Source: an uncultured beta proteobacterium
GTDB lineage: Bacteria > Pseudomonadota > Gammaproteobacteria > Burkholderiales > Burkholderiaceae_C
DNA length: 59,125 nt
NCBI GenBank assembly: GCA_903864505.1
Contig: CAIPGC010000073.1
Coordinates: 1-59,125 of the forward strand
Reading direction: 5' to 3'
The position numbers and the translations under genes were made by a program. The notes beneath the pieces are model-generated. The model had not been told where the DNA came from. It was given only the letters and a program-made list of their open reading frames with translations, and did not search any database. This document shows, one piece after another, positions 18,387-25,921 of this stretch. Numbering within the stretch: the first letter of the stretch is position 1; each line of letters opens with the position of its first letter.

Positions 18387-19643
18387 TCACCGCTGCCGGG
18401 CGCTGGCCTGCACTGCAAGCCAATTGCCCGCCTGCAACACTAGGGTAAAGTTTTCTATCGATTCCAGACGGTAACTTTGCCCGCTACGCACGCCGCGCTC
18501 AATCACAACAGATTCCACTTCCATGCGCTTGCAGGCAAAATTCTGCAGTTTGTAGGTTACTGTGGTAGAGGGTCTGCTGGTCGAAAATTCCGTCAATTGG
18601 CCGAGTGACCTAAACGTGCTCCTGGCCAGTTCATCGCGCGTGAACTTGATTTCAGAGACTTTCCCTTCGCTGGTGCGCACTTGCGCAGCAATCTTTGCGC
18701 TTACTGCAAACTTGTCGACAAAGGCCTGCGGGTCGCGCCTGACGATGGCCTGATCCATGTCCGCGAGCCATTGACCCGCGATGCCGGACGCGCTGCAATG
18801 TGCAGAATCCGGTGTGGAAACCACGCCCGGCTTCAAGGCCTGCGCGGGCGGAACTGATGGGGTTACCGCGGACGCTGTGGGCTCGGGCGCCGTCGCTGGC
18901 AGCACTTTACTGCTGTCGGACTTTTGGGCCTGCGCCAATTCCCGGGCAGCATATTCTTCGAGTTCTCCGTCAAACATGCCGGGCACGTAAAACTTGGGAA
19001 CCCTTTGCAGCAGCACCGGTAGCAGGGCCGTGAGCAACCCGCGCGAGTCACGCGTGTCGGCCTTGGCCGGCGCAAACCCTACGCGCCCGGCATCCACGTC
19101 AATCTGGCCACCACCGGCTTCGATTACGGTAGCGCCCCGGTTGACCTTGTTGTATGTGCCCTCGGGCTGGTGCAGTATTTGCGCCACAGCGTCCACCAGC
19201 ACATAGGGCTCATAGTCGGTGCCACGAATCCCAATGATTGCAGTCGGGGTGAACACCGCGTAGTTTTCCTTGTTGCGCACGCCAATCAGGCCGGTGATCA
19301 GGCGCAACGCTCCAATGAAGATGCGCAGGCTGAATCGGTCTTCCCTGCCGCCGCTGGCGGTAAACCGCTCCATCGCAAAAAAGGAGTTGGGGCGCACCGC
19401 AATGACACCTGCATCGTCGGTGCGCAGCACGGCCTCCCCGGTGGAACTGGCCAGCACCTGCTCGCCCACCAGCAGCACATCCCCCGGTTTGAGCTCACGC
19501 CTGACGTTGGTCTCGGGGTTGGTGGCAACAATGCTGCCATGAACTTTGTAGACCGTGGCAAATCGCTCGGCCGCAATTGCCATGCTGACCCCACCCAGAA
19601 GCAGCACCAGGCCGATTAGTTTTACGAAAAATCTTGGGAACAT
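18387..19643 (-). CDS. FecR-domain exported protein
   Basis: About 418 residues. A signal peptide or N-terminal anchor (MFPRFFVKLIGLVLLLGG) is followed by a FecR domain (about residues 30-150: VHGSIVATN, LKPGDVLLVGEQV, GEAVLRTDDAGVIAVRPNS, TPTAIIGIRGTDYEPYV). A Pro/Ala-rich linker leads to a C-terminal domain of about 130 residues (ADMDQAIVRRDPQAFVDKF to LQAGNWLAVQ) that resembles an NTF2/SnoaL-like fold. FecR domains occur in sigma-regulating proteins and in envelope proteins. No fecI or receptor gene is near, so a classical iron-signalling role is unlikely. The start choice is uncertain because the Shine-Dalgarno is weak. Confidence 0.75.
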   Translation of the reverse strand: MFPRFFVKLIGLVLLLGGVSMAIAAERFATVYKVHGSIVATNPETNVRRELKPGDVLLVGEQVLASSTGEAVLRTDDAGVIAVRPNSFFAMERFTASGGREDRFSLRIFIGALRLITGLIGVRNKENYAVFTPTAIIGIRGTDYEPYVLVDAVAQILHQPEGTYNKVNRGATVIEAGGGQIDVDAGRVGFAPAKADTRDSRGLLTALLPVLLQRVPKFYVPGMFDGELEEYAARELAQAQKSDSSKVLPATAPEPTASAVTPSVPPAQALKPGVVSTPDSAHCSASGIAGQWLADMDQAIVRRDPQAFVDKFAVSAKIAAQVRTSEGKVSEIKFTRDELARSTFRSLGQLTEFSTSRPSTTVTYKLQNFACKRMEVESVVIERGVRSGQSYRLESIENFTLVLQAGNWLAVQASARQR

Positions 19644-19733
19644 GGGAAGTATCACTAACGGCGTGCGAAGGGGCTCCATGGTAGCCCACGCACCTGCGCG
19701 GGACATGCCTTCAGGCAGTTCCGGGAATGACCC

Positions 19734-20246
19734 TTACTTCACCGCCACCGCATCACTGACGCGGTAGTACAGACCATAGGGGTCATCCTGCAGCACGGCA
19801 AACTGCCCCTCCACCACCACCGGCTCCATGGTGTATTTCACCGGAGTTTTGGTCTTGACTTCAACCATGCTCTCCGGCCCGCCGGGGGTACAGAAGGAGC
19901 AGGTGAGCGGAACAGAGCTGAGCAGAAAATGGCGTTGCTTCTCTCCAGGCTCCAACGGCATCATGAAGCCCTGCACGCGCTGGCTTTTCTTGTTAAGCGC
20001 CTGCACGTCGGCGGGAAACACCGGCAGGATGCGATTCTTTTCCACCCGTGTCTTGACCGCGGTCAGCATGCCCCACTGCAGCACGTCGGCACGCTCCTGC
20101 AACGGTGCAAAGGGACTGTTGGGGCTGTGCACCCCCGGTCCGGCACCGGCGGGAACACCAGCGGCAATCGGTGATGACAGTTGCGCACAGACAGCAATCG
20201 GCACGAACGCGATCAATAACGAGGCAATGAACGTAATGGGTTTCAT
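19734..20246 (-). CDS. DUF3299 periplasmic protein
   Basis: A 170-residue exported protein: signal peptide (residues 1-21, ending VCA), then a DUF3299 domain with VLQWGMLTAVK, ILPVFPADVQALNKK, VQGFMMPLEPG and LTCSFCTPGGPESMVEV, which includes a CxxC. In other proteobacteria DUF3299 genes stand next to an FtsX-type ABC transporter and are reported to respond to zinc; a similar transporter lies 1.1 kb away here on the same strand. The start at 20246 has AAGGA upstream. The molecular role is unknown. Confidence 0.75.
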   Translation of the reverse strand: MKPITFIASLLIAFVPIAVCAQLSSPIAAGVPAGAGPGVHSPNSPFAPLQERADVLQWGMLTAVKTRVEKNRILPVFPADVQALNKKSQRVQGFMMPLEPGEKQRHFLLSSVPLTCSFCTPGGPESMVEVKTKTPVKYTMEPVVVEGQFAVLQDDPYGLYYRVSDAVAVK

Positions 20247-20450
20247 GAAAATGTCCTTGGCAAGGCGCCATCTTATTCCTGCCGGCAATCGCCGCACGCT
20301 GGTTCATGTGACTGTTGGCGATTGCGGGCACGGTTACGGCAATTTATGCAGGACAATTCGGTCGCAGTATCGGGCTCAAGATTGCCGCAACGGGTGCCCC
20401 CATATTTTTAGTAACCAGATGGTTTTCCCCTTTCAACGTAGCGACGGATC

Positions 20451-21065
20451 ATGATACAAGTACGGTTCCTGATTGCTGAGCGAAGCAAGAAACTACAAAC
20501 ATTTTTGACAGCATTGTTTAAGAGTTTCAGTTTCAACCCGGAACTCATCAAAACAGCGCAGACACCCGCAGATGCCCTGACCATTGCGACTCGACACGCG
20601 CCCGATTTTCTTGTTACTGACTGGTTTCGCGGCGAGGCCCTGGACGGGATTGAACTGTTTCGAAAGATATCGGCGCTTAACCCGAAGTGCCAGTTTGGAC
20701 TGTTAAGTGCCGACGTAGATGCTGAACAAATCGCTTTGGCGAACAGTGCGGGCGCACTGTTTCTTCTGACCAAGCCCTGCACGGGCGCACAGCTGCGAAG
20801 CGAAATAGGCAAAGCGTTCAAATTGCTTGCCATTCGGAACCCCGCAATAGACGCACATGTCAGTGCCCACGCAGCTGCAGCGGCGCGGCATCTCGCGACA
20901 CTGAAAGCCGCGACGCAACTGCCCACATTTGCGGAGGGAGAAACGGTGCTGTACCGAGGCCGCGCTGTCTCGATCCAGTACGTCATCCTGCGCAAGGGTC
21001 AGATGATGGTAAAACTACACGCAAGCAAGGCTCTGGTGTCTGCTTCCGAATTGTCTAGAGCCTGA
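20451..21065 (+). CDS. Receiver-domain protein with extra C-terminal domain
   Basis: A 204-residue protein. Residues 1-120 fit a receiver domain: LIAERS in place of the acidic pair (only Glu10 is acidic), Asp57 in FLVTDWF as phospho-acceptor, Ser86, and Lys108 in LLTKPCTG. Residues about 150-204 form a small module (FAEGETVLYRGRAVSIQYVI, QMMVKLHASKALV) that reads like a KOW/SH3-like beta-barrel. That assignment is tentative. No DNA-binding helix-turn-helix is seen. It is surrounded by minus-strand genes and interrupts the DUF3299-to-ABC series. Confidence 0.7.
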   Translation: MIQVRFLIAERSKKLQTFLTALFKSFSFNPELIKTAQTPADALTIATRHAPDFLVTDWFRGEALDGIELFRKISALNPKCQFGLLSADVDAEQIALANSAGALFLLTKPCTGAQLRSEIGKAFKLLAIRNPAIDAHVSAHAAAAARHLATLKAATQLPTFAEGETVLYRGRAVSIQYVILRKGQMMVKLHASKALVSASELSRA

Positions 21066-21117
21066 TACGTGCAGCGCTGCGGATAGCCTTTCATCATCGT
21101 ACCCATATCTCCCGGCT

Positions 21118-21366
21118 TCAGTGCTGGTGCTTCAAACCGCAAAACTTGCCGATGGCGATTCCTTTGCAGGCCTTTTCCAGTTCCCTGTTGCAAATATCTT
21201 CAGCTCTACCGCCCTCCAGACATTTGGCTGCGGCCTCATGTGCGGCCGCCATCGCCCGGTGCCTGGCAATATCCTCCTTGACTTCCTGGTCCCCATGCTT
21301 GTCAGCAGCTATCGAAATCGTAGCTGTCAGCGCAATTGCAATAAGGGGGAAACTTGTTTTTTTCAT
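21118..21366 (-). CDS. Small exported Cys/His protein
   Basis: An 82-residue protein with a signal peptide (about 1-20, MKKTSFPLIAIALTATISIA). The mature part is charged and helical, with four Cys (KCLEGG, DICNREL, KACKG, KFCGLK) and several His, ending HQH. Two disulfides or a metal site are plausible. It lies 4 nt after the ABC permease stop on the same strand and so is probably its last operon gene. I do not recognise a named family. The codons for the end of the signal peptide match the interspersed repeat core (21299-21324). Confidence 0.72.
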   Translation of the reverse strand: MKKTSFPLIAIALTATISIAADKHGDQEVKEDIARHRAMAAAHEAAAKCLEGGRAEDICNRELEKACKGIAIGKFCGLKHQH

Positions 21367-21370
21367 AAAT

Positions 21371-22573
21371 TCACCTCGTTTGAAGGAGTTCTAGTACGCT
21401 GACGCGGTAGGCCCCAAGTGCGGGCAGCAATGCCGCACCCAGCGACACGACCAGGGCCAGGATCGGCACGATCGCGAGTTCCACCGGCCAGACCAGTCCA
21501 CCGACCAGCAGCGATGTGTCGAGTTGCAAAAACCAGCCCAATGCCATCGTGAACGCCTGCCCCAGCCCCAGCCCCAGTACCGACGCCAGCAACCCCAGCC
21601 ACAGCGCCTCACTCAGCAGCAAGGCGGCCACCTTGCCTGGTGGCGCACCCAGCATGCGCAGCAGGGCCAGGTCCGCGCGCCGCTCGCGCACCGCGGTCCA
21701 CAATGCGAAAAACACGCTCAGGGCGGCGGTGAGCAGCAGCACGCCAGCAAAGGCCCTCAACACGTCGGTTCCGAGTCCTAGCAGATTGAGCAGGCGGGTT
21801 ACCTCCAGCGCGGGGGACGCGGCCTGCATCTCTGTGGTGGTGTTGACGAAGCGCGGAAAGGTCATGGCGGCCATTGGTGTCTTGTACGTCACGAGCGCCA
21901 TGGTGATCTCGCGTTCTGCTTCCAGAACGGCGCGGTCTTCGTCGTCGATGGCGGTGTAGTCCTCGTGCACTTTCCAGACCGACGCGCTGTCGGTCAGAAT
22001 GAGCCGGTCCAGTACGCTGGCGCTGGGCGCAAGGATGCCGACCACGGTGTACCGGCTATCACCATGCTGGTGCCCACCTGTGCCCAGCCCATGGGAACCG
22101 GCAAAAGTGACACCCAGCGTCACGCCTAGCTTGCGTGCCACGGTGGCCCCCACCACCACGTCCATCGGCTGACTCCAAGGCTGTCCTTGCGCCAGCGTCG
22201 CCTGGTAGTGGCTGAGGTAGCCGTGCGATGTACCCACAATGCGATACGACTGATAGCTGTCGCCCAGACTGATGGGGATGATGCCCGCCACCATCGGGTG
22301 CTTTTCCAGTTCGCGTACTGCCTTCAGGGGAATATTGCCCGGCGGTACATCGATGTGCAGCACGCCGCTGAGGATCAGTTGCATAGGGCTGCCCTTGGCG
22401 CCCACCACCACATCGATGCCCGCCAGGTCGCGGTCAAAGGCTCGACTGAGCTGGTGCGCCACCAGCAGCAGGAATGCGATGGAGCCCAGCCCCAGACTCA
22501 GCAAAAGCACATTGAGCACAGCCGCCAGGGGCCGCGACCACAGGTAGTGCCAGGCAAATGCCAATGTCTTCAT
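21371..22573 (-). CDS. ABC transporter permease, FtsX/MacB type
   Basis: A 400-residue permease: TM1 at residues 13-45 (LLSLGLGSIAFLLLVAH), a large periplasmic domain (MacB-PCD-like, about 46-265), then three C-terminal TM segments (about 275-395) with RRADLALLRMLGAPPGKVAALLL, characteristic of FtsX. The extracytoplasmic part has a short His-rich stretch (GTGGHQHG). It pairs with the ATPase encoded 16 nt upstream. Such transporters act on envelope substrates rather than importing solutes. The start ATG directly follows the repeat at 22574-22628 and has no clear Shine-Dalgarno. Confidence 0.88.
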   Translation of the reverse strand: MKTLAFAWHYLWSRPLAAVLNVLLLSLGLGSIAFLLLVAHQLSRAFDRDLAGIDVVVGAKGSPMQLILSGVLHIDVPPGNIPLKAVRELEKHPMVAGIIPISLGDSYQSYRIVGTSHGYLSHYQATLAQGQPWSQPMDVVVGATVARKLGVTLGVTFAGSHGLGTGGHQHGDSRYTVVGILAPSASVLDRLILTDSASVWKVHEDYTAIDDEDRAVLEAEREITMALVTYKTPMAAMTFPRFVNTTTEMQAASPALEVTRLLNLLGLGTDVLRAFAGVLLLTAALSVFFALWTAVRERRADLALLRMLGAPPGKVAALLLSEALWLGLLASVLGLGLGQAFTMALGWFLQLDTSLLVGGLVWPVELAIVPILALVVSLGAALLPALGAYRVSVLELLQTR

Positions 22574-22628
22574 GCTATGTTTTTAGGAGCTAGCTGCGCT
22601 GAAGGCGCAAGGACTGAAAGCCTGTTTT
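22574..22628 (+). repeat. Interspersed ~55-bp repeat at the ATPase/permease junction
   Basis: A copy with left block GCTATGTTTTTAGGAGCT and right block GGACTGAAAGCC followed by TGTTTT. Its left block matches the copy at 42141-42196 at 15 of 18 positions. Read on the minus strand it encodes the last 12 or so residues and the TAG stop of the ATPase gene, and ends exactly before the permease ATG. Confidence 0.65.
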
Positions 22629-23252
22629 ACCTTCAGGATTGCGAGGAATGAGCCCTGCAACGCGGGCATCGTGCGTTGCAATCACGAGCGTGGCGCGGTG
22701 CAAGCTGGCACTGTGCAACAGGAGGTGCACTGCATCCGCTGCGGCCTCGTCGTCCAGGCTCGCCGTGGGCTCGTCGGCCAGGATGATGCGCGGCTGCATC
22801 AGCACTGCACGTGCCAGCGCCACCCGCTGCGCCTGGCCGCCCGAGAGTTGACCCGGCTTGCGATCGGCCAGTTCGTGCACACCCAGCGCCTGCAAGGCAG
22901 CGGCAATGCGCCGGGGATCTTCCGGTTGCCCGCTGGCCCATTGCGCCATCATCAGATTCTGCTGCACAGTGAGCGCCGTGCTCAGGTGCAACTTTTGTGG
23001 CAAAAAGCCGATAACCCGCGCACGCCATGCGTCGGCAGCTACGTTTTTCAGAGTGCTCAAGACCTGCTGTGCCACCGTCAGCGCGCCCGAACTGGGTGCC
23101 ATAAGGGCCGCCACCAGCGCCAGCCAGGTCGACTTTCCGCAGCCCGACGGTCCGCTGAGCAACAACAGCGAGCCCTGCGGCACGTCCACGTCCGGAAACG
23201 CCAGCGCGGGGCCGTTGGGGTAACTGAACCGCAGTGCTTTGGTCTGGATCAT
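22590..23252 (-). CDS. ABC transporter ATP-binding protein
   Basis: A 220-residue ATPase: Walker A SGPSGCGKST, Q-loop FLPQKLHLS, signature LSGGQAQRVALARA, Walker B RIILADEPTASLDDEAA, and switch His in VIATHDARV. It belongs to the LolD/MacB class that partners FtsX-type permeases. The start MIQTKAL at 23252 is preferred over a TTG three codons upstream. The C-terminal residues (GFQSLRLQRS) are supplied by the repeat at 22574-22628, so the natural C-terminus may differ in relatives. Confidence 0.92.
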   Translation of the reverse strand: MIQTKALRFSYPNGPALAFPDVDVPQGSLLLLSGPSGCGKSTWLALVAALMAPSSGALTVAQQVLSTLKNVAADAWRARVIGFLPQKLHLSTALTVQQNLMMAQWASGQPEDPRRIAAALQALGVHELADRKPGQLSGGQAQRVALARAVLMQPRIILADEPTASLDDEAAADAVHLLLHSASLHRATLVIATHDARVAGLIPRNPEGKTGFQSLRLQRS

Positions 23253-23305
23253 GGATCTCAAGCTTAGCAGGGGAATGCGAATTGCCGATCAGTGCCGCGG
23301 CGCTT

Positions 23306-23848
23306 TCAGTTCTTCTGTAAGCGGGCAAAGGTCTTGCGAAATTTGGCCACCTTCGGCGCCGCCACGGCCATGCAGTAACCCTGGTGCGGGTTGCGTTCAA
23401 AAAAGTCCTGGTGGTACTCCTCGGCCGGCCAGTAGTTGTCCAACGGCAACACCTCTGTGACGATTGGGGACCGGTACAGCCCGCTGGTTGCCATCTCGAC
23501 GATCACTTCCTGCGCCGCTGCCTGCTGCGAGGGCGTGGAGAAATAAACTCCACTGCGGTACTGTGTGCCGTTGTCATTGCCCTGACGGTTCAGCGTGGTC
23601 GGGTCATGGATGCAGAAGAATATTTCCAGAACTTCGCGCGTTGAAATCTGCGTCGGCTCGTAGACCAGCTTGACCACTTCGTTGTGACCGGTGGTGCCGG
23701 TGCAGACGTCCTCATAGGTTGGGTCGTGCATCTGACCGTTGCTGTAGCCCGACTCGACATCGAGCACGCCCCGGACCTGCACAAACACCGCTTCAGTACA
23801 CCAAAAGCAGCCGGCTCCGAGGGTCAGTGTTTCAAGTTGTGACGCCAT
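23306..23848 (-). CDS. msrA: Peptide methionine (S)-S-oxide reductase
   Basis: A 180-residue MsrA with the active-site motif GAGCFWCTE (Cys14), VESGYSNG, HNEVVKLVYEP, FFCIHDPTTLNRQGND, QYRSGVY and WPAEEYHQDF. It reduces methionine-S-sulfoxide in damaged proteins using thioredoxin. The start at 23848 has GGAGG 6 nt before the ATG. The common C-terminal resolving Cys could be that of GYCMA. It stands alone between the ABC ATPase and the acyl-CoA dehydrogenase. Confidence 0.95.
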   Translation of the reverse strand: MASQLETLTLGAGCFWCTEAVFVQVRGVLDVESGYSNGQMHDPTYEDVCTGTTGHNEVVKLVYEPTQISTREVLEIFFCIHDPTTLNRQGNDNGTQYRSGVYFSTPSQQAAAQEVIVEMATSGLYRSPIVTEVLPLDNYWPAEEYHQDFFERNPHQGYCMAVAAPKVAKFRKTFARLQKN

Positions 23849-23937
23849 ATGCACCCTCCAGAACGCAGGTTGATCAGGCCCGCACTGTAAACCGTTCTCG
23901 ACGCGCCCATGGCTTACCGGGCTTTGGCGTGGGGATT

Positions 23938-25230
23938 CTAGCGAATGCGCGGTGGGGTGGCCAATTGCTCTGGGGTGGTGAAGTAGGCGGCACTGGTGCC
24001 CAGGCGTTCCCGCGCACGCGCCAGTTCATGGCGCGCTACAGTGCGCAAATGCACCTCGTCAGGCCCGTCCATCAGGTGCATGGCCCGACCCCAGGTCCAC
24101 AAGGCCGCCAGCGGGGTATCAGGGGACAGGCCCATGGCGCCAAAAGCCTGCATGGCACGCTCCACCACGCGCGACTGCAGGCGCGCCGCCACCACCTTGA
24201 TAGCCGCCACCTGCGCGCGCAACTGGGTCGGGGCGACAACATCACGGTCCAGCGCCCAGGCCACATGCAGCACCAGCAGGCGCGCCTGGTCGATCTCCAG
24301 ACGCGACTCGGCGATCCAGTCCTGCACATTGGAAAAATCCGACAGGTATTTGCCAAAGGCATGGCGCTCCAGCGTGCGCTCGGTGGCCAACTCCAGCGCA
24401 AGTTCGCACTGGCCGATGGTACGCATGCAGTGGTGCACCCGGCCTGGCCCCAACCGTGCCTGCGCCATGGCAAAACCCGCGCCCCAGTCACCCAGCAAGT
24501 GGTCCGCGCTGACGTTCACATCACGCAGCACAATCTCACAGTGGCCTTCGGGCGCATGGTGGTGCACCACAGCAATATTTCGCACCACCTGCACCCCCGG
24601 CGCATCCAGTGGTACCAGCACCATGCTGTGCTGATGGTGGGCGATATCCTCGCCCGCGCTCTCTTCTTGCGCATTGCGGCACATCACGATCAGCAGCTTG
24701 CAACGCGGGTGTGCCACACCAGTGATGAACCACTTGCGCCCGTTGAGCACCAGCTGATCACCCTGCCTGCGTACGGTGGTCTGCAGGTTGGTCGGATCAC
24801 TGGAGGCAACATCGGGCTCGGACATGGCAAATGCCGAACGCGTCTGCCCTTGCAGCAGCGGCATGAGCCATTGCGCACGCTGCTGCGGTGTGGCAAAACG
24901 GTGCAGCAGTTCCATGTTGCCGGTGTCGGGCGCGCTGCAGTTGAACACTTCAGCCGCCCATGGCACTCGACCCATCTCTTCGGCCAGCGGCGCGTAGTCC
25001 AGATTGGTCAACCGCGTGCCGGGTGCATCGGCACCCAGGTTCGGCAGGAACAAATTCCAGAGTCCCTCGTCACGCGCCAGGGCCTTGAGGTCCTCCAGAA
25101 ACGGCGGTGGGTAGACCCCCTGCTGCACCGACTGGTGCCAGGCCGGGTTGTATGGCAGGACGTAACGCTGCATGAACGCTGCGAGACGTTGGCGCAAGTC
25201 CTGCGCCCGGGGGGAATGTGCGAAGTCCAT
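23938..25230 (-). CDS. Acyl-CoA dehydrogenase family protein
   Basis: A 430-residue flavoenzyme. It has the N-terminal helical domain, FAMSEPDVASSDPTNL (FAD and substrate binding), LNGRKWFITG, the C-terminal four-helix region with HAFGKYLSDFSNVQDWIAES, and MQAFGAMGLSPDTPLAALWTWGRAMHLMDGPDEVH. Length and motifs resemble the ACAD10/11-like subgroup. It oxidises an acyl-CoA at alpha-beta and passes electrons to ETF; the acyl chain is unknown. No phosphotransferase partner, frequent in this subgroup, is adjacent. Confidence 0.88.
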   Translation of the reverse strand: MDFAHSPRAQDLRQRLAAFMQRYVLPYNPAWHQSVQQGVYPPPFLEDLKALARDEGLWNLFLPNLGADAPGTRLTNLDYAPLAEEMGRVPWAAEVFNCSAPDTGNMELLHRFATPQQRAQWLMPLLQGQTRSAFAMSEPDVASSDPTNLQTTVRRQGDQLVLNGRKWFITGVAHPRCKLLIVMCRNAQEESAGEDIAHHQHSMVLVPLDAPGVQVVRNIAVVHHHAPEGHCEIVLRDVNVSADHLLGDWGAGFAMAQARLGPGRVHHCMRTIGQCELALELATERTLERHAFGKYLSDFSNVQDWIAESRLEIDQARLLVLHVAWALDRDVVAPTQLRAQVAAIKVVAARLQSRVVERAMQAFGAMGLSPDTPLAALWTWGRAMHLMDGPDEVHLRTVARHELARARERLGTSAAYFTTPEQLATPPRIR

Positions 25231-25297
25231 GTGCGATTCTCGCCACCGCGCCGCGGTCTGTCAGAACACAGGTGACAGTGCTGACCCAAGGATCAGC

Positions 25298-25909
25298 TCA
25301 GTGCACGGCATTGGCGGTGAACTCGGCAGCGCGCAGTTCGTCGCGCTTGCGGTGCAGTCGCCGGTCCGCCTCGCCAAGGTCGTTGCGAATATCACGCCGC
25401 TGGTCGTCGGCCGCCTTGCGGACGCGCTTGCGTTCATCATCTGAACTGGCTTCGCGCAAGCGCTTTTCTTCATCCTGGTTGGTGGCGCGCAATTGCCGCT
25501 CCAGCGATTCAATGCGTTGATCCAGACCACGAACTTCAGCGCGCAAGTCGTACACCGCGCGCCCGATCTGAAACCGCTGCCGGAACACGAAATCCACGTC
25601 CGGGGGGCACACGCCTTGGTAGTAGCCTCCATTGAGACCCATGACCATGGCATTCTCAATCCGGCAGTAGTTGCGCAGACCATACGCGCGACCATCAAGA
25701 TAAGCGTGTGTATTGACACTGACACCGCTCTCTGCACAATCCTTGATGCGCCCGTCCAGATGGGACAAGGCCGCTCCCTGCTGTCCATCGCGCAGCCCGA
25801 CATCGCGCCAGTTGGCGTTGCGGCATTCTTCCGGTGACATGGTTGCACAACCCGCGGCGAGCCATAGAGGCAAAAAAGCGATGCACAGCTTGACCGATCG
25901 TTCCAACAT
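25298..25909 (-). CDS. DUF2799 lipoprotein
   Basis: A 203-residue protein with a lipoprotein signal (LAAGC, Cys at residue 21), then a DUF2799 domain (CRNANWRDVGLRDGQQGA, RIKDCAESGVSVNTHAYLDGRAYGLRNYC, NGGYYQGVCP). The C-terminal third is a charged coiled coil (about 125-195). It is probably a periplasmic-facing lipoprotein of unknown function. It starts 12 nt after ubiD, with AGGAGG close to the start (only 4 nt before ATG, so a TTG one codon later is possible). It may be the last gene of the ubi cluster. Confidence 0.82.
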   Translation of the reverse strand: MLERSVKLCIAFLPLWLAAGCATMSPEECRNANWRDVGLRDGQQGAALSHLDGRIKDCAESGVSVNTHAYLDGRAYGLRNYCRIENAMVMGLNGGYYQGVCPPDVDFVFRQRFQIGRAVYDLRAEVRGLDQRIESLERQLRATNQDEEKRLREASSDDERKRVRKAADDQRRDIRNDLGEADRRLHRKRDELRAAEFTANAVH

Positions 25910-25921
25910 ATTGCCTCCTGC

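Noticed and set aside
22227..22272. Match to the repeat core in the ABC permease (CTGATAGCTGTCGCCC)
   Set aside because: Only the short core matches and the protein segment is typical of the permease family.
23719..25275. 518-codon open frame on the plus strand
   Set aside because: Antisense to the acyl-CoA dehydrogenase gene and the msrA start; no domain.
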